A stretch of 64,000 bases of DNA, from positions 1,302,001-1,366,000 of the forward strand of contig NC_089455.1 in assembly GCF_026210795.1 (NCBI RefSeq), written 5' to 3'. Shown here piece by piece: positions 1 through 12,500 of this stretch (position 1 is its first letter; each line of letters opens with the position of its first letter). Made by a program: the position numbers and the translations under genes. This stretch comes from Rhizophagus irregularis (lineage: Eukaryota; Glomeromycota; Glomeromycetes; Glomerales; Glomeraceae). The notes beneath the pieces were generated by a model. That model saw nothing but the letters and a program-made list of their open reading frames with translations. It was not told the DNA's origin and ran no database searches.

Positions 1-32
1 GTTTATGTTTCAAATTTTCTCTCTTTTTATAG

Positions 33-2894
33 GCCTTGATATGGGAATTGTAAATGCTGGTTTCTTAACCATTTATGATGATATTCCAAAAGATTTGCTT
101 GAACTTTGTGAAAATGCATTATGGAATCGTGACTCTGATGTTACAGAAAAAATGTTAAATTATGCACAAAAGCATGGCAAAGAGACTAAAAAAGAAGCAA
201 ATGAGGAAGAATGGAGAAAGGAAAATGTAAAATCCAGAATTTCTTATGCTTTAGTTAAGGGAATTACAAAATATATTATTGAAGACACTGAAGAAGCTAG
301 GCAAAGTGTAAGTAATAATTTGGTATAAATTAAATGAAAATATGGCTAAAGTAAGTCTCAATTGTTAGTATTCAAGACCTTTAGAAGTTATAGAAGGTCC
401 CTTAATGAATGGTATGAGTGTTGTTGGTGATTTATTTGGAAAAGGTGAGTAGTCAAATTATATAAATTTCATTAGTTTATACACTAATGTGTAAATTTTC
501 ATAGGTAAAATGTTCTTACCACAAGTTATAAAATCTGCACGGTTAGTAATTTTATTCCATTATATAATTCTTTTATTATTTAATTTTCTAATTATTATTT
601 TATAGTGTTATGAAAAAAGCAGTAGCGCATTTAATTCCTTATATGGAAGAAGAACGTTTAGCAAATCTTGCAAAACTTGGTGGTGAAGATTCAGGTCCTA
701 CACACGCAGGAGTGGTTGTTATAGCTACTGTAAAAGGAGACGTTCATGATATCGGTAAAAATATTGTTGGTGTTGTACTTGGTTGTAATAATTACAAAGT
801 ATGATTTATTCATTTTATTTAAAAAAAACGAATTTTATTTATATTTAAATATCTTTATTTATTATTTTTATTAATTGTTATATTTATAGGTTATTGATTT
901 AGGTGTAATGACACCTTGTGAAAAAATTATATCAACAGCTTTAAAAGAAAAGGCTGATATTATTGGTTTATCAGGGTTGATAACGCCTTCATTAGATGAA
1001 ATGATAACAGTTGCGAAAGAAATGGAAAAACAAAATTTAGATGTAATTTTTTTTTAACTATTATATACCTCACATACTTTATCATTATATATTAATTTTA
1101 CTAATTAATTTATTAGATTCCATTATTAATTGGAGGAGCTACAACTTCTAAAGCACATACAGCAGTGAAAATTTCTCCTCAATATAGCAAACCTACTATT
1201 CATGTTTTGGATGCTTCAAAAAGTGTAGTTGTAGTATCAAACTTATTGGATAAAAAACTAAAAGAAGATTTTTGGGAAGATATAGCCGAAGAATATCAAG
1301 AAATTAGAGAAGATCATTATGCTTCTTTACAAAACCAAAAATATTTACCTTTACAAATAGCAAGAGAAAAAGGGTTTAAAATTGATTGGACTAAACAACC
1401 TTTTCCTATTAAACCATCATTTATTGGCAAACGAGTATTCACAAATTATGATTTAAAAAGAATTTCAGAATTTATTGATTGGAATCCTTTTTTTCAAGTT
1501 TGGTAAGTTTTGTCATAATAATATTTTCATTATGAATATATTATTTAACTATTTAAAAATATTTAGGCAATTAAGAGGAAGATATCCTAATCGTGGATTT
1601 CCAAAAATTTTTAATGATGAACATGTTGGTAAGTTATTACTTTAAAAATATTTCACTTAATTGTATTAACATTAAACCTAATTTTAGGTTTGGAAGCTAA
1701 AAAAATATATGAAGAAGCATTAATTTTTATCAAAAAAATTATTGATGAAAAATTATTTACTGCTAAGGGTATTGTTGGAATTTATCCTGGTATATATTTT
1801 CTTTTTTTATTTTATCACATTATATTTTATCATTATTTATTATTATAAATATATTTATTATTTTAAATAATAGCTAATAGTATTGATGATGATATTCAGG
1901 TATATAAATTAATTAATTTTTATTATTTATTGTATAAAATTATTAAATTAAATTAATTTTTTATTTAATATAAAGATATATGATGAGGAATCACGAAGTA
2001 AAATTGTATCTACATTTTTTGGACTTAGGTAATTATAGTTTAAATTATTAGTTAATAATTTATTTTATTTTATTTATAATTTTATATAATTATAGACAGC
2101 AAATGGAAAAAGAATCAGATGAACCATACTTTTGTCTTTCTGATTTTATAGCACCTAAATCTTCTAAAATACCAGATTATTTAGGTTTATTTGCAGTTGG
2201 TATATTTGGTGCAGATGAACTTGTAAAGAAATTTGAACATGAACATGATGATTATAATGTAATTATGACAAAAGCAATAGCAGATCGTTTTGCTGAAGGC
2301 TTTGCTGAATGTTTACATGAAGATATTCGTAAAGAATTATGGGGATATTCATCAAATGAAAATTTAACATTAGAAGATATATTAAATGTTAAATATCAAG
2401 GTATTAGACCGGCTCCAGCTTATCCATCTCAACCAGATCATCGTGAAAAAGTTACTATGTGGAATTTAATGAATATATACGAAGAAACTGGAATTGAATT
2501 AACTGATAATTTGGCTATGTTACCTGCTGCTAGTGTCTCAGGTATTATTAATTATTTTATATGTAATAATAATTAAATATTAATTAATTAATAAATTAAT
2601 TAATAAATAGCATTAGTATTTGCAAATCCTAAATCACAATATTTTGCTGTTGGAAAGATAGAAAAAGATCAGGTAATAAAAACCTTTAATTTTACTTTTA
2701 TTTTATATAATTATAATTAATTTTTTTAAAAAATAAATAGGTTTTAAATTATACTAAGCGTATTAATAAAGATCTTGAAGATACAGAAAAATGGTTGCGA
2801 TCTAATCTTAATTATGGTAAGTTTAATTATTTAATTTATTTATTAAATCTTATAAATAACTATTATTAAATTTTTTTTAAAAAATTAGATTAAT
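33..2894 (+). CDS. metH: Cobalamin-dependent methionine synthase, 5'-partial
   Basis: Transfers a methyl group from methyltetrahydrofolate through cobalamin to homocysteine, making methionine in the cytosol. Exons read: 33-307, 369-444, 505-541, 606-798, 890-1042, 1117-1502, 1567-1628, 1688-1789, 1874-1899, 1976-2028, 2096-2541, 2611-2672, 2741-2816, 2890-2894. They give 649 residues in frame; the N-terminal homocysteine domain lies before the window. In order: end of the folate domain ([10 protein letters not shown]), the B12 cap ([14 protein letters not shown]), the B12 domain with DVHDIG (codons 739-756; its His, at 745-747, is the cobalt ligand in the family), [10 protein letters not shown] and [13 protein letters not shown], then the AdoMet reactivation domain with [11 protein letters not shown]. 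All introns are GT-AG. The last exon would be only 5 nt, ending NYD-stop; reading through the last intron instead adds 17 residues. Family very sure, last exon less so. Confidence 0.96.
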
Positions 2895-3286
2895 TCTATA
2901 AAATAGTAATTATAGTATTAGTAATAATAAAATAAAAGAAGGATTTATGGGAACTATTATAAATTTATAGCAAAAGATGGTAATATTTAAATAGATTTTC
3001 ATTAGTTTTTTTTTTAATTTTCTTATTATTTATATTTAATAGTAACTTTTAATAAAAAAAAAGTTTATTAAAAATTAAATTATTAAATAATAAAAAAAAA
3101 AGTTGCAATATAAAAAGATTTTTAAAAATTTTATATTTTATATACTTCTGTTTTTAAGTAATTTACTAATTGGATTTTAATAAAATTTATATTATTAAGA
3201 AAAATCTAATTGTAATAAAATTTGCTAAAAAAATGCAATATTTGATAAAAAATGCACTATTTTTTAAATTACATTAAGAGTGAATT

Positions 3287-3432
3287 TATTTACCGCACCT
3301 TGCGTTACAACGCATCCTTTCTTTTTTGTAAATTGTTTATGTCGATCTTTAGTTTATACACCGCACCCCTTAAAATGGCAAATGATAAACATACAAATAT
3401 ATATAAATTTGTAACGCAGGGTGCGGTAAATA
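3287..3432. repeat. Small inverted-repeat element (MITE-like)
   Basis: The 24-nt ends 3287-3310 (TATTTACCGCACCTTGCGTT...) and 3409-3432 are reverse complements with one mismatch. A third partial copy of the motif ACCGCACC lies at about 3359. No ORF and no clear target duplication. Confidence 0.6.
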
Positions 3433-3618
3433 CATTATTTCTTACATTAATATCATTTATAATAAATAAATTTGCTTACTAATTTTTTTAAATAAATTTT
3501 TAACCATCCAATAATTATAAAAAAAATAAAATACAATCTATTAAAATTATTTTATTATATTTGAAATAGTTGATTAATTATAAAGAAATATGACAATATA
3601 AAAAATTTTTTATATATA

Positions 3619-3794
3619 CATTCAACTCTCTATAAATGCACTACTAATAAATGCATTCCCTTCTTAAATGCACACTTTGATTCAGTCCCAAGTATATATA
3701 ACCTCTAATTATTTACTCTTTATAAATGCACACCCTTTGTAATCGCATGTTTTTATCCAGTCCTAAGAAAGGTGCATTTATAAAGAGTTGACTG
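3619..3794. mobile_element. 176-bp MITE with pogo-like ends (TA target)
   Basis: The left end CATTCAACTCTCTATAAATG and the complement of the right end, CAGTCAACTCTTTATAAATG, form terminal inverted repeats of about 23 bp flanked by TA. The CAGTCAACTC end is shared with the larger elements at 25854 and 32956. No coding capacity, so non-autonomous. A related end (GCATTTATAGAGTTAAGTG) lies near 8970. Confidence 0.7.
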
Positions 3795-4673
3795 TATATA
3801 TATATTATAATATTCAAAAATTAATATAATTTTGATTAAAATTATACTTAAAAACTTTACTGTATTATAACTTTACCAATATTAATCATAAAGAGATAAT
3901 TTAATAGCTGATTACTATTTGCTTTTATTTATTAGTTTGTGAATTCTAATTATAGTGAGATCATAGGTTCAATTTCACTAATTACAAAAATAAAATGAAC
4001 AAAGATACAGAAATTAAAGTAAGTTAAACTGCAATTACTGCACCATAGTGAATTAAGCTACATACACTCTCACGTTAAAAGTTTAAGACCACCTTTAGGA
4101 TCTGCATAATTAATACCTAAACAGTAATAATTACGTACATGTATAACTTAAAGGAAAACTATTTATAATATACGTTGATTAGTAATGTTTATTACACAAA
4201 ATTTTAGCCTCTTTTTTTTTGTTTAAAAAAAAATAATAAACATAATGGTTAAAATAAAAGAACTAACAGATTTTGAACGTGAAAAGGTTATCGGTTATTA
4301 TGAAGCTGGCGATACTGAAAAAGCTATTTCAGAAAAAACAGGCTATGGAAAAACTACTATCCACAATATAATAATAAAATATCATAAAACAGGTGCTATT
4401 ACTGTTGCTCCTCGAAGTAGTCGTCTAAAGAAGCTGACTGTAAGGGATATACGTCATCTTAAGGCTATTATTACCAAAAACTGATGTGAACCTGAAGAAA
4501 ATTTAAGGAAAATTTTTACTGCATCTACTGGAAATAATGTCAGCAGAAGTACTATACAACGAACATTATATGGCATGGATTATAATAGCTGTACAGTACT
4601 GAGAAAACCTAGTGTTAGTGAACATAATCGAAAAATACGATTAAATTAGGCTCGTGAAATATGTTTATGAACT

Positions 4674-5673
4674 AGAGCTTCGCAACTTAACTCAACAGAT
4701 CGGGTGACCCGATAGGTTGATCCAAAATATTCAGATCAGGTCATCAAATTTATAACCTAATACGGGTCAGATCAGTATTAGTTAGTACCTGATCTGACCT
4801 GTTGATTTAACATATATTTGGATCAAATAAATTAAAAAACGCTAAAACTAATAGTTCTGGCATTTTTGTATATAAAATCAAAAGAAAATTACCAGAACTA
4901 ATGATTCCGGCATTTTTACATGTAAAATTGAAAAAAAATGCTAAAACTATTAGTTTTGGCATTTTTACATGTAAAATCAAAAAGAAAAATACCAGAACTA
5001 ATGATTCCGGCATTTTTACATGTAAAATCAAAAAAATGCTGAAACTAATAGTTTTGGCATTTTTACATGTAAAATCAAAAAAAAATGCCAGAACTAATGA
5101 TTCCAACGTTTTTACATGTAAAATCAAAAAAAAATGCTGGAACTATCAGTTTTAAAAGAAAAATGCCGAAACTAATAATTCCAGCGTTTTTACATGTAAA
5201 ATTAAAAAAAAATGCTGAAACTATCAATTTTGGCATTTTTACATGTAAAATCAAAAAGAAAAATGCCAGAACTAATGATTCCAGCGTTTTTACATAAAAA
5301 AATGCCAAAACTATCAGTTTCGGCATTTTTACATATAAAATCAAAAAAGAAAAACGCTAGAATTAATGATTCTGGCATTTTTACATGTAAAATTGAAAAA
5401 AAATGCTGAAACTAATAGTTTCAGCAGTTTTATATATAAAACAAAAAGTAAAATGCTGGGATCCTCAAACCCGACGTTTTTTGTATAATTAATAAAAAAA
5501 ATGTTACAAAACATTTTTTTACTTGAAATATTTAGTATAATAATAAAACTTCAGGTAACCCGAGTTACCCAAAGTGACCTGAATACTTTTGGGTCAAGTG
5601 GATTAGGTCGGGTAAAAAATTTCAGTTTGGGTTAACCAGGTAATCTGACCTGATCCGACCTGTACAAAGCTCT
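4674..5673. mobile_element. 1.0-kb inverted-repeat element nested in the Tc1 transposase
   Basis: The ends AGAGCTTCG and (complement) AGAGCTTTG bracket GATC/GGGT-rich palindromic arms (CGGGTGACCCG near 4700; GGTCAGATCAG near 4780; TCTGACCTGATCCGACC near 5650) and a central tandem array. It interrupts Tc1 coding sequence, which dates it after the Tc1 insertion. No ORF and no clear target duplication; superfamily unknown. Confidence 0.6.
4840..5475. repeat. Tandem array, about 11 units of 50-60 bp
   Basis: Each unit has a self-complementary core pairing TTTTACATGTAAAA with flanking AATGCC(A/G)GAACTAATGATTC and GGCATTTTT. Because units read similarly on both strands, overlapping short ORFs appear on each strand; these are repeat artefacts, not genes. 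Confidence 0.85.
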
Positions 5674-5860
5674 ATTATAGACTATAGATGATTGGAAAAA
5701 AGTAGTGTAAAATGATGAATTTCAATTTACCATATTTCAAAATAATGGAAAAATTCGGGTTTAGCGTCTTACAGAAGAAAAATATGATATTAATTGTCTC
5801 ATTCCAACAGTGAAACATGGTGGAAGTGAAGTTATGATGTGGGGATGTTTTTTATGGTTT

Positions 5861-6273
5861 AGATTAAAGATGTTAGCCTTAATTATTTTTTAAAAAATAT
5901 TGAATTACAGCTATAAGCTTTTTGGCAATTTCTATTTGTATACGGGATGTTTAAACACAGGTCATATTAGTAGATTAAAAACGGCATTCAAAACCTTTTT
6001 TAATGCCTTAAGTAAACTTGTAGAGCAGGTGAAAATACATATATTTATCTGTAATATAATAAGAATAAAAAGTAAAAGAGTATAATGTCGGTAGCATTCA
6101 ATTTCAAATTAAAAAACAAAAAATTAGTCTATTAAAAATTATATTTATATAACCCATGTACAAACATCCCGTGTAAACTTAGAAATTTTCAAGATTTTTA
6201 TAGCCTTAATTAATTACGGCATATAAAAATTTTGTATTACGACATTTTTTTGAATTACGGCTAACATCTTTAG
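5861..6273. mobile_element. 413-bp MITE nested in the Tc1 transposase
   Basis: The left end AGATTAAAGATGTTAGCCTT and the right end complement CTAAAGATGTTAGCCGTAAT are inverted repeats. TTT precedes (5858-5860) and follows (6274-6276) the element. Removing it with one TTT joins TGGTTT to GGGTTA in the transposase reading frame, which supports both boundaries. Confidence 0.72.
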
Positions 6274-7106
6274 TTTGGGTTAGATCCCTTGGTAAGGATT
6301 GATGGTTGAATTAATAGTCAAAGGTACATAGAAGAGATACTTAGGTATCACGTGATACCATTTTTAGAAAGTTTTGAAGAAGAAAATGGGAACTATCTGT
6401 TCCAGCAAGACAATGCACCAATTTACACTAGTGCAAGGACATGAAATTTTATAGAAGAAAGTGAAATAAATTTGCTATTATGGCCAGGTCAAAATCCTGA
6501 CCTTAACCCTATTGAATATTTGTGAAATGAGCCTGAGAGACGCATATGAGCAAAGCAAAATAATCCTAAAAATTTAGTAGAATTGGAGGCACTTCTTCAA
6601 AAGTATTGGTTAAAAATTCTGAGTGAAGTTTACCAAAAGCTTATAGAAAGCATGATTCGTAAAATTGATGCAATCTTAAAAGCTTGTGGATATTCCATAA
6701 GATACTAAGAAATATTTTTATTATATTTTTATATAGTAAATTTCGTAAATTAATCATTATTTTAATTTATAGTTTTGTGAAGTTATGGGTCAGAAATTAT
6801 TTTTTTTTTATTATACATAACAAGAGGTTTAATAAAAAAAATTTTTTTTATAATTTATTCAATACGAATTTTTTCTTTTTTTCAATACATCACGTGATGT
6901 AAACATTAGTCATGTGACTGTGTGATATGTTTGATACTAAATTACCAATAATTTATTTTCATTATTTTTAAGTAATAATAAATAATTGTTCTTTATCCAT
7001 TAAAGTAATTATAATAGCTTAAAAATATGTTGGTTCATTAAAAAAACTAATTTTTTAAAAATTTACTGGGTGGTCCTAATTCCTAAACTTTTGATGCGGG
7101 AGTGTA

Positions 7107-9533
7107 TTTTAACAAAAGGTCTTGGTATCCTTCTCCTATTCTTAAAATTACTTTTATATTTTAGAAGGATATTTTTCCAAATGGTAAAGTTAAGAATGCA
7201 ATGTCTTTATAGTAAGTAGCATGGTTATAAGGTTTGATTTCCGGAATCTGATTGGTGATTTCTGATAGTAAATACTCATCATAAAAAATAATTCTGAATA
7301 TTAACTTTTCTTAATGATATTAAATCAATTTTTTATCAAAATATTGCAATAATATTATAATGATATTGTTATGATATCTAATTAATATTGATTGTAAATC
7401 CCAAGTTTTAGCAAAGAATACTTATATCAGATACATCCCCTTAAATGAAGTAATATTTTTACATCTAATTGCTTTAAGCATTACTTTCTATGCTCAAAGT
7501 TCATACATATTAATTTTATGATTATTAGTTATTATAAACATCATAAATAAAGCTTTTTATTTTAATAATAGTAATTTTTTGATTATACCAATGATTTAAA
7601 ATATAATACCAAAGTTTATTTTACATCATATAAATTATATAGTAAACTTGAGACCCAAGAGTATATTTTGATATCTTTTGAATTAAGTTTACATATAATT
7701 TGATTCGATTTGATTTATTCAAAGCACTAAGCAAATTAAACCTACTTGTATTTTAATTTTCATGAGATTAAGTATAATATTTATATAAAAAAGCATATTT
7801 TTATGATAATGGTAATAACTTTTAAATTTTTAACTTTTTTGTTACAACTTTAGAGAATTAAAGTATAATTTTATCACTTTGGTTAAATGAAATTGACTTT
7901 CTAAATTAATTGAAAGTTATTTGAAAAGGTTAAAATTACTTATATATTTTTAAATTTTTTATTTTTTTTGTTTATAATTTCAGAGTATAATTACATCAAT
8001 TTAATCAAATAAAATTGACTTTCTAAATTAATTGAAAGTTGTTCAGTAAGATTAAAACTACTTATATATTAATTGCTAATACTAATGCGATGAGTAAAAA
8101 TTTTATGTAATTATTATGGGATTATAGAATTATGATTTATAATTAAAATAAATACGTTTGAATTTTACATTCCTCATTTTTAAAAATGTTAAAAGAATAC
8201 TTTACTTTTAGAAAACTTGTTACTATTGATAACCTAATACCAGAACTTCATTATGATAGCCTTTTTTACAAGATTAGTAGTATTATTCTGACTTTCAAAT
8301 TCAAGATTCTAATACTTAGTATGCTTTTTCAATAAGACTTGACTTTCAAGTTGCTTTAAAATTCAATTAAAAATACTTCATTATTAGAATAGTTTGCAAC
8401 TTGAAAAATCCAAATATATCAGGTTTTATTTGTAAAGAGAAAGGAATTAATAATAAAGTTTTATTTAATTCTTCTGCTATTATAAATACCATTTATGAAT
8501 GCGTATTTGGTAATAAAAATAAAACAACATATTCAGAAGTAATAATGTTAAGTTTTCATGATTCTTATATTATTTAACAAATGTTCAATATGTGTTTTAC
8601 AATTTGTTTATGTAATATTACAATTTTTATAATATTTATTCCAGATAATAATAATTATAAAGAGTTTGCAACTAGTTTTATATATAAATATAAACAAAAA
8701 TAAAGTGTAATATGGTAGAAGATTAAGAGAGAATTATTTTCAATTAGTTTATTTTGAGCATATAACATGCATTTTTATCATATGAATAATTTTCCAGTTT
8801 TTTTTGACACACTGTATATTATACATACAGTATGTGTATTTAAAAAAAATAAATAAACCTTTCAAAATTATTATATAATGTAATTATAAAAGGTATGCAT
8901 TTAGCATAAATCATTAAATCCCAAACTCAGAATCAACATTTAAAAAAGATGTGCATTTATGGTGTAATGCATTTATAGAGTTAAGTGTATATACTGTTAT
9001 TATATATTTATTAAAATTTAGATTTACAAAAGAAATAAGGAGGAAATAAAATATATTAAACAAAAAATCAAGTTGAAACAACTTAAAAGTACCTAAACTT
9101 AATAATTTATTGAATTTACTGGAAAATTATACTATAAATGAAATTTTACATCAGAATTATTAATATTAAACCATACTAATATCATAAATCCAAAGCCTTA
9201 ACGGCACATATGAAAGTGGATTAGCCTATCTAAATAACATTCTGACAATACCAGTTGATACTATCCGGAAAAAACAAAAAAAAAATATTAATTAATTTTT
9301 AGGATTATTAGTTTTGAATAATAATTTATTTATTTTATTAATTTTTTATTAGATTATACCATTTTGCTTGAAAATAATTAATTCTTTTAAATAATAAATA
9401 ATCAACAACTACATTTTTTTTTAATTCTCAAAATATCTAATATAATACAGTAAAAAGATAATATTATGCTCGTCAAAAAAATGTCAATATTAAAATAAAT
9501 CAGGTAATCTATAACTATATCAACCCGTATTAT
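7107..9533. other. AT-rich non-coding stretch
   Basis: No gene is supported on either strand. It contains a tandem duplication (7835-8070) and a MITE end near 8970; otherwise low-complexity A/T sequence up to the stop codon of SEC24. Confidence 0.55.
7835..8070. repeat. Two tandem copies of an about 115-bp unit
   Basis: Both copies contain ATTGACTTTCTAAATTAATT followed by GAAAGTT and, about 25 nt on, a TTA-ACTACTTATATA-like tail. The copies differ by scattered substitutions. Confidence 0.7.
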
Positions 9534-12500
9534 CTAATCACTCATATTATTAACCTCGGTTTGAATTTGTTTGTGAATATAACAAAGGTAATCAACATAT
9601 GACATAGCTCCATTGTTTTCATCCTCAACTAATAAGTTATGGAACTCAATTTCGGTAGCATCTATTTGCATTCTTGCAATTGTCAATCGTAAATATTTCG
9701 ATCTTTGAGTTTGAAGGTATGATATGATGGATCGAATTCGTATTGAAGTAGGATTTTCAAGCTCAGGAAGAGAAGACTGTTAGGGGGTTTAGATGATAAA
9801 AAATTTTTTTCATTTATATCAATTAATAATAATGTTGTTCGTTTGAATAACATGATGGTATACATACAAGTTTTGAGTTAATTTTCTCAATTGAATCTAC
9901 TCCAAAAACATTATTTATAAATTCAGATGATATTTGACGTCCGATCCAAAAAATCAAAATATGTCCATTTTCTAATAAAAACGAGTTATTAAATAACGAA
10001 TATAAACAAACATTTTGTTCAACGATATTTCACAAACCTAGTAAATATGCTCCTTCACTTTCAAGCCTATCATAGGATACTCGTATTAGTGGAGGTAATT
10101 TAACTTTGCCATACTGATTAGGATATCCAACCTGAAACTCAAAAAAAGTATAAGATGATTGGTCAAAAGGAATTAATTCATTAAAAATATCTTACCTGAT
10201 CAGAAAGATTATGAACCGGAATGAGTCTAGGATAGAGAAATACGATACTTTCTGCGACACCTATGCTTTTAATAAGACGCATACAATGTACTCGTGCATC
10301 ACTCGTAAGGTTAGCACCTATAATTTAATAATTAACAATAAATAACAATAATTATAATAATAAGATGAAAATGTTATACGTCATACCACCACGAAGTGCT
10401 TTAGATTTTAACATTGTTAAAGCATATAAAGGAAATAATTTGAATGCTTCTGGCAAAATGAGCTGCCCTGGAGAACTTGAAGAAGCACAGTGTCTTCGAT
10501 ATGATAACAATATTTTTACGCATCTATCTGTTATTTGATCACGAATATCACGCAATGGCTTGGTAATTGTATTCGATACAGCTAATATTATTATTAAGAT
10601 TAAAATAAAAAATAAAATTGTTTCATAAAATTAATAAAATTGTCTATAGTAAGTTTACCACGAACATTTATACAAATAACATACCTTGTTTAACCAACAA
10701 GTTAACTGTAGTATCCATTTCAGCATGTCGAAATACATTGCCAAGTAGTGTCGTAACTGAGACACTCAAATTATGTGTTCGCACCCTACGTTGTCCAGTC
10801 GCCGTTGTGTATAAAAGCGCACATTGAATATATGCATCTGTTTTCTCATCAAGTTTGCCATCATATTTAAGCAAAGCACCAAATGCTTTATCGCTATCAA
10901 TGCCTGCGAGTTCAATATCGGTCGTATTACGCATATTGAAATTACCAAAATGTTCTTCAACTCTCAAGCCTAAAAGTCAATTTAAAAGTGAAATTCTATA
11001 ATCCTTCCAAATAAAAGAATCTAAATTTATCATATACAAATTACCATTAGAACACCGAATTCTCATAAGCGAATTATACCCAAATTCTCTTGTGATGTTT
11101 TGATGCAATTCATATGCAAATTTTCCACCGTCTCTTTGAACATCAAAATTAGGATAATAATACGTTTCACCACCGGTTAAACAGGACAGTAGCCCTAAAA
11201 GTTAGAGTTTAATAATTGCTTTTAAATATAGTAATTAAAGAATAACGAAACAAGCAAAATCTTAATAATCATCTTTATTTATAACGAACTTACCAATAGT
11301 TGCTATATCAAGGTAAGTATTGGGGAAAAGGAACAAATCGACACAAATTCCAGCATCTACGCAATTAATCGCCAGGTTCTTATAATAACTATCTTGAGGA
11401 CAAAACAAAGATCTCTCCTTATCCGTATTATATAATTTCGAATCCTCACGGTGTTTAATAGCTCCGGGTCCGAATGTTGGAAGAGAAGTTTGGAAAATTA
11501 TTAATTTTCCACCGGTTGCACTCTAGTGACCAGTAATAGTTATGTTTTACTTAGTTATATATTATTTATAATAATAAAATAGATGTTATTGTTGTTAGTT
11601 CTGTGGACCATACCAAAGCCATGTGAGCTGCTTCAGCAACGGCACCTAATACGGATTCTATGGCCTTATTCTCAGCAAACATTATTGATAATGATTCCAA
11701 AAGACCTTCTATAACAGCTCTTGAAGATTTTAAATGTACAAATTTAATATGCAAATATACTAATATTGTTATTTTTCTATATCTTACCTGGATTCAATTG
11801 GGTCAACCAAAAATCCAGAATTGAGCGGAACAAATACATCGTTAATATCAGAAACAACAAGCATTTGTGCTTGTTCAAGTTGAGACTACGTATTCAATTA
11901 AAAAAGTAACAATTAACTTATAATTAATATAAATTTTAAAAAAATCTGGAATATAAAATACCTGTAGATTATAAAAATGAACGTCTTTGTCGAAAGTAAT
12001 AATACCAACTTTACCTCCTGGTGGTATACTATTTGGGCTATTAAATAATATGTCTCTAATAGTTTCTACACACTTCGCAAGCATCCCACTTTTAATAGCA
12101 TTCCAAGAAACATCAATGGCAAAAACGTGTGATAAAGGTGTCGGAGGCCTAGCCCAATATTCCTTTTTTTTTAATAAAAGAAAAAATTTTATTTACCATA
12201 CTAATTTAACAACTACATCTTGTTATTAAAATTATTATTACTTCTGGTGCGGTAAATTCTACTGTCCCATATTTTAATTCTGGTCTCTGGTCTATATCAG
12301 CACGTCGTCCATTCATGTCTAGATGACAGAAATATTCTGGTGGAACTATGAGAAATACATATTTTATAAATATTTAACATGCCTAATGTTTATAGTTCAA
12401 ATATATTATTGGACTTTTGTTACCTTCATTGGAAAATAAACACATGTTACATATAAATTTTTGACCACCTTCCACAAAGATAGCAAAAGGATTTATGTAA

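Larger units (their letters stand above)
2895..4062. other. AT-rich intergenic stretch
   Basis: No coding region is supported here. It holds a short inverted-repeat element (3287-3432) and a pogo-like MITE (3619-3794); the rest is A/T runs. Confidence 0.6.
4245..6705 (+). pseudogene. Tc1-like transposase, broken
   Basis: The N-terminal 79 residues (4245-4484) form the helix-turn-helix DNA-binding region (ISEKTGYGKTTIHNII) and end in TGA. Similarity resumes after the first nested insert with TIDDWKKV near 5683, then WGCFLWF just before the second insert and GLDPLVRIDG directly after it, in the same frame. The catalytic end of the DDE domain is readable near 6395-6530 (FQQDNAPIYTSAR, then LLLWPGQNPDLNPIEYLW) with several internal stops. 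Family assignment is firm; it cannot make an intact enzyme. Confidence 0.87.
4065..7104 (+). mobile_element. Decayed Tc1/mariner transposon with two nested insertions
   Basis: Terminal inverted repeats CACTCTCACGTTAAAAGTTT and (complement of the right end) CACTCCCGCATCAAAAGTTT are flanked by TA on both sides (4063-4064, 7105-7106). Removing the two inserts at 4674-5673 and 5861-6273 leaves about 1.63 kb, the usual Tc1 length. Inside is a broken Tc1 transposase. Confidence 0.88.

Noticed and set aside
33-2894. Bacterial contamination as the source of the methionine synthase
   Set aside because: At least 13 GT-AG introns with AT-rich content like the neighbouring genes.
4807-5409. Overlapping ORFs of 65-106 codons on both strands
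   Set aside because: They are translations of a self-complementary tandem array; the residues repeat with the DNA unit.
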